Below, in pieces: positions 1 through 7,879 of a stretch of DNA of 64,000 bases. This DNA is from Afipia sp. GAS231 (GTDB taxonomy: Bacteria; Pseudomonadota; Alphaproteobacteria; Rhizobiales; Xanthobacteraceae). Numbering within the stretch: position 1 is the first letter of the stretch; each line of letters opens with the position of its first letter. Position numbers and translations under genes: made by a program. The notes under the pieces are model-generated. The model saw only the letters and a list, made by a program, of their open reading frames with translations, did no database searches and had not been told where the DNA came from. The stretch is from the NCBI RefSeq assembly GCF_900103365.1, contig NZ_LT629703.1:5504501-5568500 (forward strand), read 5' to 3'.

Positions 1-38
1 TGCGTCAATCTAATATGGTCGGTCATCTTGGAGGTTCC

Positions 39-1160
39 ATGACGTTATCGCTTCACTCGCCGCTCAAGATCGGTAACCACGCGCTGGCACATCGCGTGGT
101 GATGGCGCCCCTCACACGGATGCGCGCGAGCGAGCCCGGCGCCGCGCCACATGCACTGAACGCGCAATACTACGCCCAGCGTGCCAGCCGCGGCGGCCTC
201 ATCATTGCGGAAGCCACGCAAATTTCGTGGCAAGGGAAGGGTTATCCGCGAACGCCGGGAATCCACACCGAAGAACAGGTGTCCGGATGGAAGACGGTCG
301 TGAATGCAATTCATCAAAAGGGCGGGATCGTATTTCTGCAGCTTTGGCACGTCGGAAGAATCTCTCATTCGAGCCATCATCCGGACGGTTCGCTTCCGGT
401 ATCCGCATCTGCGGTACGCCCGGCGGGAGAGACCTTCGCTGCCGGGTTCAAGCGGATGCCCTATGAGACGCCCCGTGCGCTTCTCACCGGCGAAATTCCC
501 TCGATCATCGAGCAATATGATAGGGCGGCTGCCTTGGCTCTGGAGGCCGGCTTCAACGGCGTCGAACTGCATGCCGCTAACGGCTATCTCATCGATCAAT
601 TCCTTCAGGATGGAACCAATCATCGAACCGATCAGTACGGCGGCAGCATCGAAAATCGGGCACGACTGCTGCTGGACGTGACGGACCGATTGATCGCGCG
701 GCTCGGACCAGCGCGTGTCGGCGTCAGGATGTCGCCGTTCGGCAGCGTAAACGACATGAGAGACTCCGATCCATTGTCGATCAATCGATTTGCGATTGAA
801 GCCCTGTCAGACCGCGGGATTGCGTATCTCCATCTGATCGAACCGCGGGTCAATGCCGGGCTGCGGGAGGATCCGAATATCGATGCTCCGCCGTCCGTCG
901 CATCCTTGTTCAGGCCGTCCTTTGCGGGACCGTTGATTGTGTCTGGAGGTTTTACAAAGGCCACGGCGGAAGCCGGAATCCGCGCCGGAACCGCCGATGC
1001 AATTGCGTTCGGCCGCGCCTTCATCGCCAATCCCGATTTGCCCTACCGCATGGCGGTGGATGCCCCGCTCAATCCCTACGATCGTCCGACGTTCTACGGC
1101 GGCGCGGAAAAAGGATACACCGATTATCCGGCGTTGCAGGTCGAACAGGGCGCGGCCTGA
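39..1160 (+). CDS. Old yellow enzyme family alkene/N-ethylmaleimide reductase-like flavoprotein
   Basis: FMN-dependent NAD(P)H reductase of activated C=C bonds, cytoplasmic, 373 aa, the usual length for NemA-like TIM-barrel enzymes. The sequence shows the N-terminal MAPLTRMRA segment near residue 23, the active-site pair in LHAANGYLIDQFLQ (His-x2-Asn, near residue 180), the DQYGGSIENR segment and the C-terminal phosphate-binding FGRAFIANPD. An in-frame start lies at 15, but the ATG at 39 is preceded by GGAGG at good spacing and gives the family's normal N-terminus. The gene begins close to the window edge, so its upstream context is unseen. The physiological substrate is unknown. Confidence 0.9.
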   Translation: MTLSLHSPLKIGNHALAHRVVMAPLTRMRASEPGAAPHALNAQYYAQRASRGGLIIAEATQISWQGKGYPRTPGIHTEEQVSGWKTVVNAIHQKGGIVFLQLWHVGRISHSSHHPDGSLPVSASAVRPAGETFAAGFKRMPYETPRALLTGEIPSIIEQYDRAAALALEAGFNGVELHAANGYLIDQFLQDGTNHRTDQYGGSIENRARLLLDVTDRLIARLGPARVGVRMSPFGSVNDMRDSDPLSINRFAIEALSDRGIAYLHLIEPRVNAGLREDPNIDAPPSVASLFRPSFAGPLIVSGGFTKATAEAGIRAGTADAIAFGRAFIANPDLPYRMAVDAPLNPYDRPTFYGGAEKGYTDYPALQVEQGAA

Positions 1161-1227
1161 TCGTGAGCGGCGTCGCGTAACAACGCGCACGGATGTCGAT
1201 AGGTTACAAATCTGAAGGGTCGGATCG

Positions 1228-1512
1228 ATGAAATTCGCGAACGTCATAGCGTATGTGGCAGACGAGCAGAAAATCCAGCAGGTCCGGCCGCTTCATCGCG
1301 ACTACGCCCAGAAGCTGAGAAACGAAGGCAAGATCGTCGTGGCCGGACCGTTCCTGGACGGTACCGGCGCGCTGATCGTCTACGAAGCCGACACGTTGCA
1401 GGAGGCCGAGGCGTTGGCCGCCAACGATCCCTTCTTCACGAAGGGCGTTTGGTCCAACCACGAAATTCACCCCTGGGAGATCCTCGGTGCAAATCTTGAA
1501 CTCCTGCGCTGA
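1228..1512 (+). CDS. YciI family protein
   Basis: Small 94-aa protein of the YciI/YCII ferredoxin-like (dimeric alpha-beta barrel) family. Seen: RPLHRDYAQKLRNEGKIVVAGPF, then the DGTGALIVYEADT strand, then the ANDPFFTKGVW segment typical of YciI proteins that may act as small lyases or dehydrochlorinase-like enzymes. It lies 67 bp after the alkene reductase on the same strand and could be co-transcribed with it. No specific reaction can be assigned. Confidence 0.85.
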   Translation: MKFANVIAYVADEQKIQQVRPLHRDYAQKLRNEGKIVVAGPFLDGTGALIVYEADTLQEAEALAANDPFFTKGVWSNHEIHPWEILGANLELLR

Positions 1513-1653
1513 CGGCGGCGACGATGCAGCTGTTCAGCACGGGTTGACCGACGAAATATACCAAGGCGATCCCACGACCGCCGCAAAAGATTTTTTTTGA
1601 GAGACGTGAGGCGCATCCGCGCTGATTGCCTCTCTCAGCAAAAGGAACCCCCC

Positions 1654-2136
1654 ATGCTTCAGCGAATGAGAAAAGATGGCCTGCTTTCACTCCTGCTCGC
1701 CACTGTCCTCGGCGTGCTCGTTTATTCATCGCAGGCGCAGTCATCGGAAGCAGAAACACTGGGTGCGCTGTTGAACCGCTACTTCGCGCTGGCCTCGGAA
1801 CGAGACATCTCAAAGCTCGAACCGTTATGGGCTCACGATTCGGGGGTCGTCCTGGTCTTCCCGTCCGACAAGCAGGCTGCGGTCGGCTGGGAAGCCGTCA
1901 AGAAGAGCTATCAGGCACGGTTTAACAGCGTCTCGGAATGGAAGTTGTCGGCGAAGGAGCCTCCACACATCCAGCTACACCCGGGTAACGCAATCACCAC
2001 GACGCCGGTGCTGATCCAGGCTACCGCAAAGAGCGGCGCGGCAATCTCCTATACCCTTCTGTTCACCCAGGTGTTCGAGCGACGCGATGACCGATGGCTG
2101 CTGGTGGCGAGCCATGGTTCGAAAGTCCCGGATTGA
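1654..2136 (+). CDS. Secreted SnoaL/NTF2-like (DUF4440-type) protein
   Basis: 160 aa. The N-terminus has basic residues followed by a hydrophobic stretch (about residues 9-24) and SQAQS, a plausible Sec signal peptide with cleavage near residue 28. The rest looks like a SnoaL/DUF4440 cone-shaped domain: LLNRYFALASERDISKLEPLW early, and a late strand pair ending FERRDDRWLLVASHGS. The TTG at 1597 would add 19 residues before the signal; the ATG at 1654 follows AAGGAACC and restores a normal signal peptide, so it was chosen. Function unknown; probably a periplasmic ligand-binding or ketosteroid-isomerase-like fold. Confidence 0.75.
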   Translation: MLQRMRKDGLLSLLLATVLGVLVYSSQAQSSEAETLGALLNRYFALASERDISKLEPLWAHDSGVVLVFPSDKQAAVGWEAVKKSYQARFNSVSEWKLSAKEPPHIQLHPGNAITTTPVLIQATAKSGAAISYTLLFTQVFERRDDRWLLVASHGSKVPD

Positions 2137-2154
2137 ATTGGGCGGGAAAACAAA

Positions 2155-2916
2155 ATGTCCAGTTCTTTCCACGGAAAGGTTGCCCTTGTCACCGGCGGAA
2201 CCTCAGGGATAGGCCGCGAGACGGCGGTGGCGTTCGCGGCCCGCGGCGCCAAAGTGGTCGTCGCCGGCCGCCGCGAAGACGAGGGCTTCAAGACAGTTGA
2301 TCTGATCCGCAGCGGCGGCGGCGAAGCCCACTTCGTCAAGGCCGACGTCTCGCAACCCGATCAGGTCGCGGCGCTGCTGGCCGAGGTCGTCGGACGCTAT
2401 GGCGGCCTGGACATGGCATTCAACAACGCGGGAATCGAGGGCACGCCTTTCATTCCGCTTGAGAACTACGCCGAGGAAACCTGGGACCAGGTTATTGGAA
2501 TCAATCTCAAGGGATTGTTCCTGTCCATGAAGCACGAGCTTCCGCACCTGGTGAAGAACAGGGGTGCGATGGTCAACATGGCGTCAGTCGCCGGCCTGAC
2601 CGGCGGACGCCTGGGCGCGGCGTACTACGCCAGCAAACATGGCGTCGTTGGTATCACCAGATCCGCCGCGATCGAGTATGCGGACAAGGGTGTCCGCATC
2701 AACGCGGTGGCGCCGGGCGTGATCTCGACCGATATGGCAACGCGCGCTTTTTTTCAGGATCCGGCGGTCACGGCGCGCATCAAGTCGTTGCACCCGATGG
2801 GCCGGCTCGGAATGCCCGGCGAAGTGGCGAATGCCGTCCTCTGGTTATGTTCCGGCGATTCCTCTTTCACGACCGGGCATGTCCTGTCGGTAGATGGTGG
2901 CTTCGTGGTCCCCTAG
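2155..2916 (+). CDS. SDR family NAD(P)-dependent oxidoreductase
   Basis: Classical short-chain dehydrogenase/reductase, 253 aa. Cofactor motif TGGTSGIG near residue 13, NNAG near residue 91, catalytic Ser in the MASVAG strand and YYASK (Tyr-x3-Lys) near residue 160, followed by the canonical INAVAPGVISTDM segment and C-terminal VDGGF. It starts 18 bp after the secreted SnoaL-like gene. The substrate is not deducible; FabG-like and glucose-1-dehydrogenase-like enzymes share this pattern. Confidence 0.92.
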   Translation: MSSSFHGKVALVTGGTSGIGRETAVAFAARGAKVVVAGRREDEGFKTVDLIRSGGGEAHFVKADVSQPDQVAALLAEVVGRYGGLDMAFNNAGIEGTPFIPLENYAEETWDQVIGINLKGLFLSMKHELPHLVKNRGAMVNMASVAGLTGGRLGAAYYASKHGVVGITRSAAIEYADKGVRINAVAPGVISTDMATRAFFQDPAVTARIKSLHPMGRLGMPGEVANAVLWLCSGDSSFTTGHVLSVDGGFVVP

Positions 2917-3572
2917 TGCGAGAGCGCTTGGCGATGCCGCATCAGCGTAGCGTGCCACGGCCAAGGTTCCTCCCGAGGACCTTGAATCACCGCAGCTCGC
3001 ACTTGTCGCCGATTTGTCGAAGAGAATTGAATTCGCCAGAAGAACGAGCGCCGTGTTGGCACTTCCCGCTATCGCCGAGCCCATGGTCGTGATCACCGCC
3101 GCGAATTGATCAATCTCTCCTGCGGCGTTGGTGACGCTGCAAAACTTCCCTTTGTATCGCGGGAATCGGCAAATTCGACTCCTTCCTCTCCGCAGACTTC
3201 GCGCCATGCGGATTCAAATGTTTTCGAGCGGAAACCTCGATCGTTCATGACGTGTGTTACTTAACATTACAATCTTACATGGATGCAATGACTCTTGTGA
3301 CAACTCGTCACTCTTTCAATGGGCAAAAGGATATCATTTCCGGAAAACGCTGATAGGTGTGTTTCCGAATGAGTTTTCGTTGAGGTTGTTGGTGATGTTG
3401 ACTGCGTTGCGCGCGTCGGGATTTCGTACTGGTCGTTTCGCGCGCGACGAGCGGTGGTCGCGCGAGGAAATCACTGCGTTAGATAGAAAGCCTTGACTTC
3501 AGAACGCCCGCTGAAGTCCCCTGCTAAGGGCTGTACTTCGAGTGCAAATCTACCCCGCGCGCATCCGCGGAA
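2917..3572. other. Gene-poor 656-bp interval
   Basis: No convincing gene. Short open frames exist on both strands but none has a ribosome site plus a recognisable product. The stretch from about 3210 to 3420 is visibly richer in A/T than the flanking genes and contains an inverted repeat GTGAC-AACTC-GTCAC at 3297-3311. It may hold the promoter of the TauE/SafE gene or the remnant of a decayed gene; neither can be shown. Confidence 0.4.
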
Positions 3573-4340
3573 ATGAGCGCAGATACTTGTCGGTCCCCGG
3601 AGGTCTTCCACTTGAATTTCTTGTTTGTCTGCGCCGTCGGGCTCGCGGCGGGAACGATCAGCGGCATTGTAGGCACCGGCTCCTCGATCATGCTGGTGCC
3701 GGTGCTGGTCTATGAATTCGGTCCAAAAGAGGCCGTGCCGATCATGGCTGTTGCGGCCGTGATGGCCAACCTGTCGCGCGTGCTCGCCTGGTGGCGCGAG
3801 GTCGATTGGCGTGCATGCGCCGCCTACACGATACCAGGCATTCCGGCGGCGGCGCTTGGGGCGCGGACGTTGCTGGTACTGCCGTCGCGTGCGGTCGACA
3901 TCGCGATCGGGCTGTTTCTGATGGCGATGGTGCCGGCGCGGCATTGGCTCGCTCGGCATCAGCTAACGATATCGCTGTGGCATCTCGCTATCGGCGGCGC
4001 GATCATCGGCTACCTGACGGGTATTGTGGTCTCCACCGGACCGCTCAGCGTTCCCTTGTTCTTGTTTTACGGCCTGACCAAGGGCGCATTTCTTGCCACC
4101 GAGGCCGCAAGCTCACTCGGCGTTTTTCTCAGCAAGTCGGCAACCTTCCAGCGCTTTGGCGCTCTTGACGCCGCAGTGGCGCTGAAAGGGTTGATCGCCG
4201 GGGCTTCGCTGATGTCGGGAGCTTTCATCGCAAAGCGTTTTGTCTTGAAGCTGGATCCGGACCTCTTTCGCCGCATCATGGACGGGATCATGATTGCGGC
4301 TGGCCTATCCATGTTATGGAACGCCGCTTACGCGAGCTGA
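3573..4340 (+). CDS. TauE/SafE family sulfite/anion exporter-like permease
   Basis: 255-aa polytopic inner-membrane protein with about seven or eight hydrophobic segments. The first is the GLAAGTISGIVGTGSSIMLVP block, with the family's glycine-rich pattern, repeated in the second half as LTGIVVSTGPLSVPLF. These two half-repeats are characteristic of TauE/SafE (DUF81) proteins that move sulfite, sulfonates or other organic anions. The ATG at 3573 was used; a TTG at 3613 would shorten the N-terminus by about 13 residues. Stands alone; substrate unknown. Confidence 0.85.
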   Translation: MSADTCRSPEVFHLNFLFVCAVGLAAGTISGIVGTGSSIMLVPVLVYEFGPKEAVPIMAVAAVMANLSRVLAWWREVDWRACAAYTIPGIPAAALGARTLLVLPSRAVDIAIGLFLMAMVPARHWLARHQLTISLWHLAIGGAIIGYLTGIVVSTGPLSVPLFLFYGLTKGAFLATEAASSLGVFLSKSATFQRFGALDAAVALKGLIAGASLMSGAFIAKRFVLKLDPDLFRRIMDGIMIAAGLSMLWNAAYAS

Positions 4341-4828
4341 TCGCAGCCGCCTATTGGCGCACGGTCGCGACGTCCGCGAGCTTCGCACCTCGCAGACCCA
4401 AAATCGGTCGCGGCCTGCCTTGGGAGTGAGACCACTGGCAGGCGCCGGCTCGCAGCGCCCGTGCCGCTTGAGATGGTCCGTCGTCACGGTTCAGCCTGAT
4501 CTCATTCTGCTCCAGGTAGCGCGCAAGACAGCTCAAGAGATGCGCACGGAATTCGATGTGCCGGACCAGCCTGATTCTACAGAGCAGCAAGATCAACAAC
4601 TTAGGAGATTTTCACGGCGTTCGGGACGCCGGGAACTGTCCCCTCCGGATGGCCCCGATCAGCGACCAATTCGGCACCCCGAAGCCGGCCGAATGGCCCT
4701 CGTGCCAACGTTGCGCGCCTCCCGGGGCTTTGTTCCCCCCACCCAATGACCGAAAACTCCCGGATCGCGCCCCTTGACGTGGTCCGACTTCCCGCCAGAA
4801 TGAGCGCTGCACAAAGCCGGGAGCGTTC
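4341..4828. other. Gene-poor 488-bp interval
   Basis: Contains open frames on both strands, including one of about 150 codons that begins inside the end of the TauE/SafE gene, but none has a recognisable domain, a supporting ribosome site or a plausible composition. I see no RNA gene or clear repeat. It probably includes the promoter of the small gene that follows. Confidence 0.4.
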
Positions 4829-5020
4829 ATGAAATTTTACATCACCGCGCTCGATACATCTGGGACGGTCACGTTGCATCGTGACTCCGTGCCCGCCGCG
4901 ATCAAGAAAGCTTCCGAGCTGATTTCCGACGGCTGCCTGAACGTGGAAATCGTCATGCCGGACGGCGCAACTTATCGGCGCGGCGAATTTGAACAGTTGA
5001 AAGAGCGGATCGGGGCCTGA
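4829..5020 (+). CDS. Small conserved-type hypothetical protein (63 aa)
   Basis: 63 aa, acidic/basic mixed, no signal or membrane segment: a beta strand (MKFYITALD), a helix (AAIKKASELISDG) and a second strand pair (NVEIVMPDGATYRRGEF). The ATG is preceded by CGGGAGCGTTC, a usable ribosome site. Codon use and GC pattern match the neighbours. I do not recognise a named family; proteins of this shape are common as uncharacterised small proteins in Bradyrhizobium-like genomes. Confidence 0.6.
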   Translation: MKFYITALDTSGTVTLHRDSVPAAIKKASELISDGCLNVEIVMPDGATYRRGEFEQLKERIGA

Positions 5021-5044
5021 TCGGCGGCCGATCGAGGCAAGATC

Positions 5045-5404
5045 TCAAACGCTTTTTCGTTGAGCGGCTCCGGCGCCGCGGCTCCATCTGGCGGAGCCAT
5101 GAAGCCATGCACCGACCAGAATCGCCGGGGCCACGGCGGCAATCATGAAGTAGGGCGATATCGGTTTCGGCGTGATCGACTCGATCGCCATCACCGACAC
5201 CAGCCATAAGGTTGCCAGCGAGATCGCCAGATCCGGGCCGGGCAGCTTCAGGTGATAGAACACGGCACCGACGATCACCGCCGGCGCCAGCACGGCCCCG
5301 ATCATGTAGACGTTCAGCTCTTTCGGCGTCAGCACGTCGATCAGCATCGCCGCCAACAGCCAAAGCGCGCCTGACATGACGGCCGTGTCCATCGGGTGTC
5401 TCAT
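5045..5404 (-). CDS. Small four-segment membrane protein with an internal duplication
   Basis: 119 aa with four hydrophobic segments. Residues about 12-50 and 54-96 are two copies of the same unit: ALWLLAAMLIDVLTPK followed by MIGAVLAPAVIVGA, and TLWLVSVMAIESITPK followed by MIAAVAPAILVGAW. The C-terminus is Arg-rich. It is convergent with the small gene at 4829. No function can be assigned; the duplicated two-helix unit suggests a small inner-membrane protein that arose by tandem duplication. Confidence 0.65.
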   Translation of the reverse strand: MRHPMDTAVMSGALWLLAAMLIDVLTPKELNVYMIGAVLAPAVIVGAVFYHLKLPGPDLAISLATLWLVSVMAIESITPKPISPYFMIAAVAPAILVGAWLHGSARWSRGAGAAQRKSV

Positions 5405-5555
5405 GGCTCCCCCACCTTTCCGCCGGTGGTATCGAAGTGGGAACCGCGGCGTGCGTCAATAGCTGTTGAGAGCAAATATATCGTTGGCGCGAATCATCCG
5501 CAGTTGCTCCCGCGGCAACGCAGTTCGCCCCGTCGTCGTGGAGGCGCTTGAGAGG

Positions 5556-6977
5556 CTAAGCGAGCAGCGCCATCAACGGGCGAATATGAAATCCGCCGGG
5601 GGCTGCAATGGCGCGCTCGACCGCCATCGTCTTTTCGGCGCCGATGGCGTCAACCAATAGTGCGCGTGCCTTCGCCGTGACCCGTTCGTCCGGCACAGGC
5701 CGGCTCCAGCTCCCCATCGGCGCATCGCAACGCCGCTGGATGATCTGGCCATCGTTCAATTCAACTGATATCTCGACATGCATCTGGTCGAAGCGGCCGG
5801 AGATCGCGCCATCGCCGATCAGGACGGTGCGATCGAGCAGCGCCACGACATCCTCCTTGAACCGCCGTTCGTCCTTGAAGCTCGCCGGCTCGACCTTGCC
5901 GTCGAGCAGGGCGATAGCAGCCGTATATTGCCACGAGAATTTTCCGTCGAGGCCCGAATACGGGCGCGGCCGGTCGATGTATGGCATCACCGGCGTTCGC
6001 AGTTCGACGCGTGAAATCCGCTTCAGCGCATCGGCGCCGATGGCCTCGCGCGCTTCGAGCGCCGCGGTGATCGCGAAATGTGTCGCGAATTGCGACGGGA
6101 ACAGCTTCCAGGCCGGACCAGGGTTTATCGCGCGGCCGATGCCAATCGGCGCCAGCAGATGCGCAGGCTCGAACGTCGCGCCGAACAGCGAAGCGCCCCA
6201 GCCGCGCGGGCTGCCGAGCGCGTCTTCGTCGGCGCTAAAACCCGCCGCTGCCAGCATCGCGGCCTGCACGCCGTTCGCAGCGGCATCGCCACAATGCAGC
6301 GCCTTGGTCATCGAGCCGACATTGGCGAGCAACCCGCCAGTGCGCGAACTGGCGACGGCGACCGCCGCAGCCAACCGCTCGCCTTCGAGACCAAGCATGT
6401 CGGCGCATGCAAGCGCTGCCGCAAGCGCGCCGACCGCGCCCGGCGGATGGATCGAGAGTCTGGCCGGTTCGATCTGACCTGACGCCAGACGCAGCCGCCC
6501 CTGCGCCTCGACACCTTTGGCGATGGCCCGCAACACCGCGTGTCCTTGCGGGCCTTCGCCATCCCGCTCGCGCAACTCAGCCAGCGCCAGCAGCGCCGGC
6601 AGCAGCGTCGACAACGCGTGGTTCGGCGGATTCCACATCGGTTCGAAATCCAGCACATGCATCGCCATGCCGTTGACGCGCGCGGCTTGCACGACGCTGG
6701 TCGCAAATCCGTGGCCGATCACGGTGGCCGGCCCGTCAGGACATTCGGCACGCGTCTGCTCAGCCATCAGGCTCGGCCCGCGTTCGCCGGCACCCGCCAC
6801 CGCGACGGCCAAGCCATCGAGCAACAGCAGCCTGCAGCGATCCAGCAATTCCGGATGATGCGGCCGCCACGCCGCCAGCAAATCGGTGAAGGCGCGGGTC
6901 AGCGAGACCGCGGGCGTGTCGGCAGTCACGCGACCGGTTGCCGCGGGGTTTCCATGGTCGAGTTCCAATTTCGGCAT
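5556..6977 (-). CDS. MmgE/PrpD family protein (first of three)
   Basis: 473 aa, normal for the family that includes 2-methylcitrate dehydratase PrpD and cis-aconitate decarboxylase. Seen: LLLDGLAVAVAGAGERGPS near the start, then NGMAMHVLDFEP where other members read LDFDD, so the second acidic residue is replaced. The mid-protein GSMTKALHCGDAAANG block and the later EVELRTPVMPYIDRP strand are family-typical. The open frame extends to 7094, but the ATG at 6977 has a GGGAAG ribosome site and a normal N-terminus; the longer version would run across the operator. Divergent from the GntR gene of cluster A. Probably a dehydratase/decarboxylase of a polycarboxylate. Confidence 0.85.
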   Translation of the reverse strand: MPKLELDHGNPAATGRVTADTPAVSLTRAFTDLLAAWRPHHPELLDRCRLLLLDGLAVAVAGAGERGPSLMAEQTRAECPDGPATVIGHGFATSVVQAARVNGMAMHVLDFEPMWNPPNHALSTLLPALLALAELRERDGEGPQGHAVLRAIAKGVEAQGRLRLASGQIEPARLSIHPPGAVGALAAALACADMLGLEGERLAAAVAVASSRTGGLLANVGSMTKALHCGDAAANGVQAAMLAAAGFSADEDALGSPRGWGASLFGATFEPAHLLAPIGIGRAINPGPAWKLFPSQFATHFAITAALEAREAIGADALKRISRVELRTPVMPYIDRPRPYSGLDGKFSWQYTAAIALLDGKVEPASFKDERRFKEDVVALLDRTVLIGDGAISGRFDQMHVEISVELNDGQIIQRRCDAPMGSWSRPVPDERVTAKARALLVDAIGAEKTMAVERAIAAPGGFHIRPLMALLA

Positions 6978-7006
6978 TTTCTTCCCACTTTTTGCTTTGC
7001 ATATGA

Positions 7007-7025
7007 ATGTATACATGGTTATACA
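7007..7025. promoter_or_regulatory. Candidate GntR operator (ATGTATACAT palindrome plus TATACA repeat)
   Basis: Perfect 10-bp palindrome at 7007-7016 in the 121-bp gap between the divergent MmgE/PrpD and GntR genes, followed ten bases later by a second TATACA at 7020-7025. FCD-type GntR proteins commonly bind short GTATAC-like dyads, so this is the likely autoregulatory site. Assignment is inference from position and symmetry. Confidence 0.55.
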
Positions 7026-7098
7026 CCGAGGAAAGGTCGAAGTTTCTCCTTGGGAGGCGGCTATTTCGGGATCGAACACGGTTGAGGATGACACGCTT

Positions 7099-7818
7099 GT
7101 GGCCTGGCCCGGCGCAGCCTCATCGCGGGCGGCCGGCGGGCTGGCCGAGCAGGCCTATCGGGCGATCCGCAATGCGATCCAGGAGGGCCAGCTCGAAGCC
7201 GGCCAACGCGTGCTCGAACTCGAGCTTTGTTCCTGGCTCAAGGTCAGCCGCACGCCGATCCGCGAAGCGATGCGCCGCCTACAATCCGACGGCATGCTGG
7301 TCCATGCGCCGGGTGGCGGGCTTTCGGTTGCGCAGCACGATTTGCGCGCGGTCGCCGAACTCTATGATGTGCGCGAGCGCCTCGAAGGCGCGGCGGCCGG
7401 GATGTCGGCGCGCTTTGCCGACGCGACCGAAATCCACATGCTGCAGGCGATGGTGGATACGCATCGTCAGTTGCCCGACGATCCCAAAATCCATGCGCGG
7501 GAGAATACGCTTTTCCACGAGCATATTTACCGCGCCGCCCACAACCGCTTTCTGCTGAAGAGCCTGCAGGACCTGCACGATTCCGTCGTCCTGCTCGGCC
7601 GCACCACGTTCGCCGCTCCCGGCCGTATCGCGGAAGCGCAGGGCGAACATCAGGCCATCGTTGCCGCCATCGCGCGGCGCGACGAAGCTGCGGCCGAGGA
7701 ACTGGCCCGCCGTCATGTTCGGCGCGGCTACGAACTGCGACTGGCGGCGATGGCCGAGGCCGCGCGCGCCGGATCGCAAAATCGCGTTGATAGCTCAAGG
7801 GATCTGCTGCGCCGATAG
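7099..7818 (+). CDS. GntR family transcriptional regulator, FCD (FadR) type, of cluster A
   Basis: 239 aa with the GTG start used here. N-terminal winged helix: LAEQAYRAIRNAIQEGQL, then VLELELCSWLKVSRTPIREAMRRL, then the wing GGGLSV. The C-terminal all-helical FCD effector domain carries the metal/ligand-binding pattern D-x-R near VRERLEG, HEHIYRAAHN and later GEHQAIVAAI. The frame is open from 6886 and has ATGs at 7003 and 7015, but both sit on the operator palindrome and lack a ribosome site. The GTG follows GAGGA and gives the usual length. It probably controls the divergent MmgE/PrpD gene and the transporter operon that follows, with a carboxylate as effector. Confidence 0.85.
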   Translation: MAWPGAASSRAAGGLAEQAYRAIRNAIQEGQLEAGQRVLELELCSWLKVSRTPIREAMRRLQSDGMLVHAPGGGLSVAQHDLRAVAELYDVRERLEGAAAGMSARFADATEIHMLQAMVDTHRQLPDDPKIHARENTLFHEHIYRAAHNRFLLKSLQDLHDSVVLLGRTTFAAPGRIAEAQGEHQAIVAAIARRDEAAAEELARRHVRRGYELRLAAMAEAARAGSQNRVDSSRDLLRR

Positions 7819-7879
7819 AAAAGAAGTCCGTCATCAAAACAAGACGCGGCCAAGCCGCGCAAAAACAGGGAAACTGCCC

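Noticed and set aside
3254..3496. 80-codon open frame in the gap before the TauE/SafE gene
   Set aside because: No ribosome site, no recognisable domain, and crosses a composition change from A/T-rich to GC-rich; treated as noncoding.
4294..4749. 151-codon open frame after the TauE/SafE gene
   Set aside because: Starts inside the preceding gene, no domain and Arg/Pro/Gln-rich shadow-like composition.
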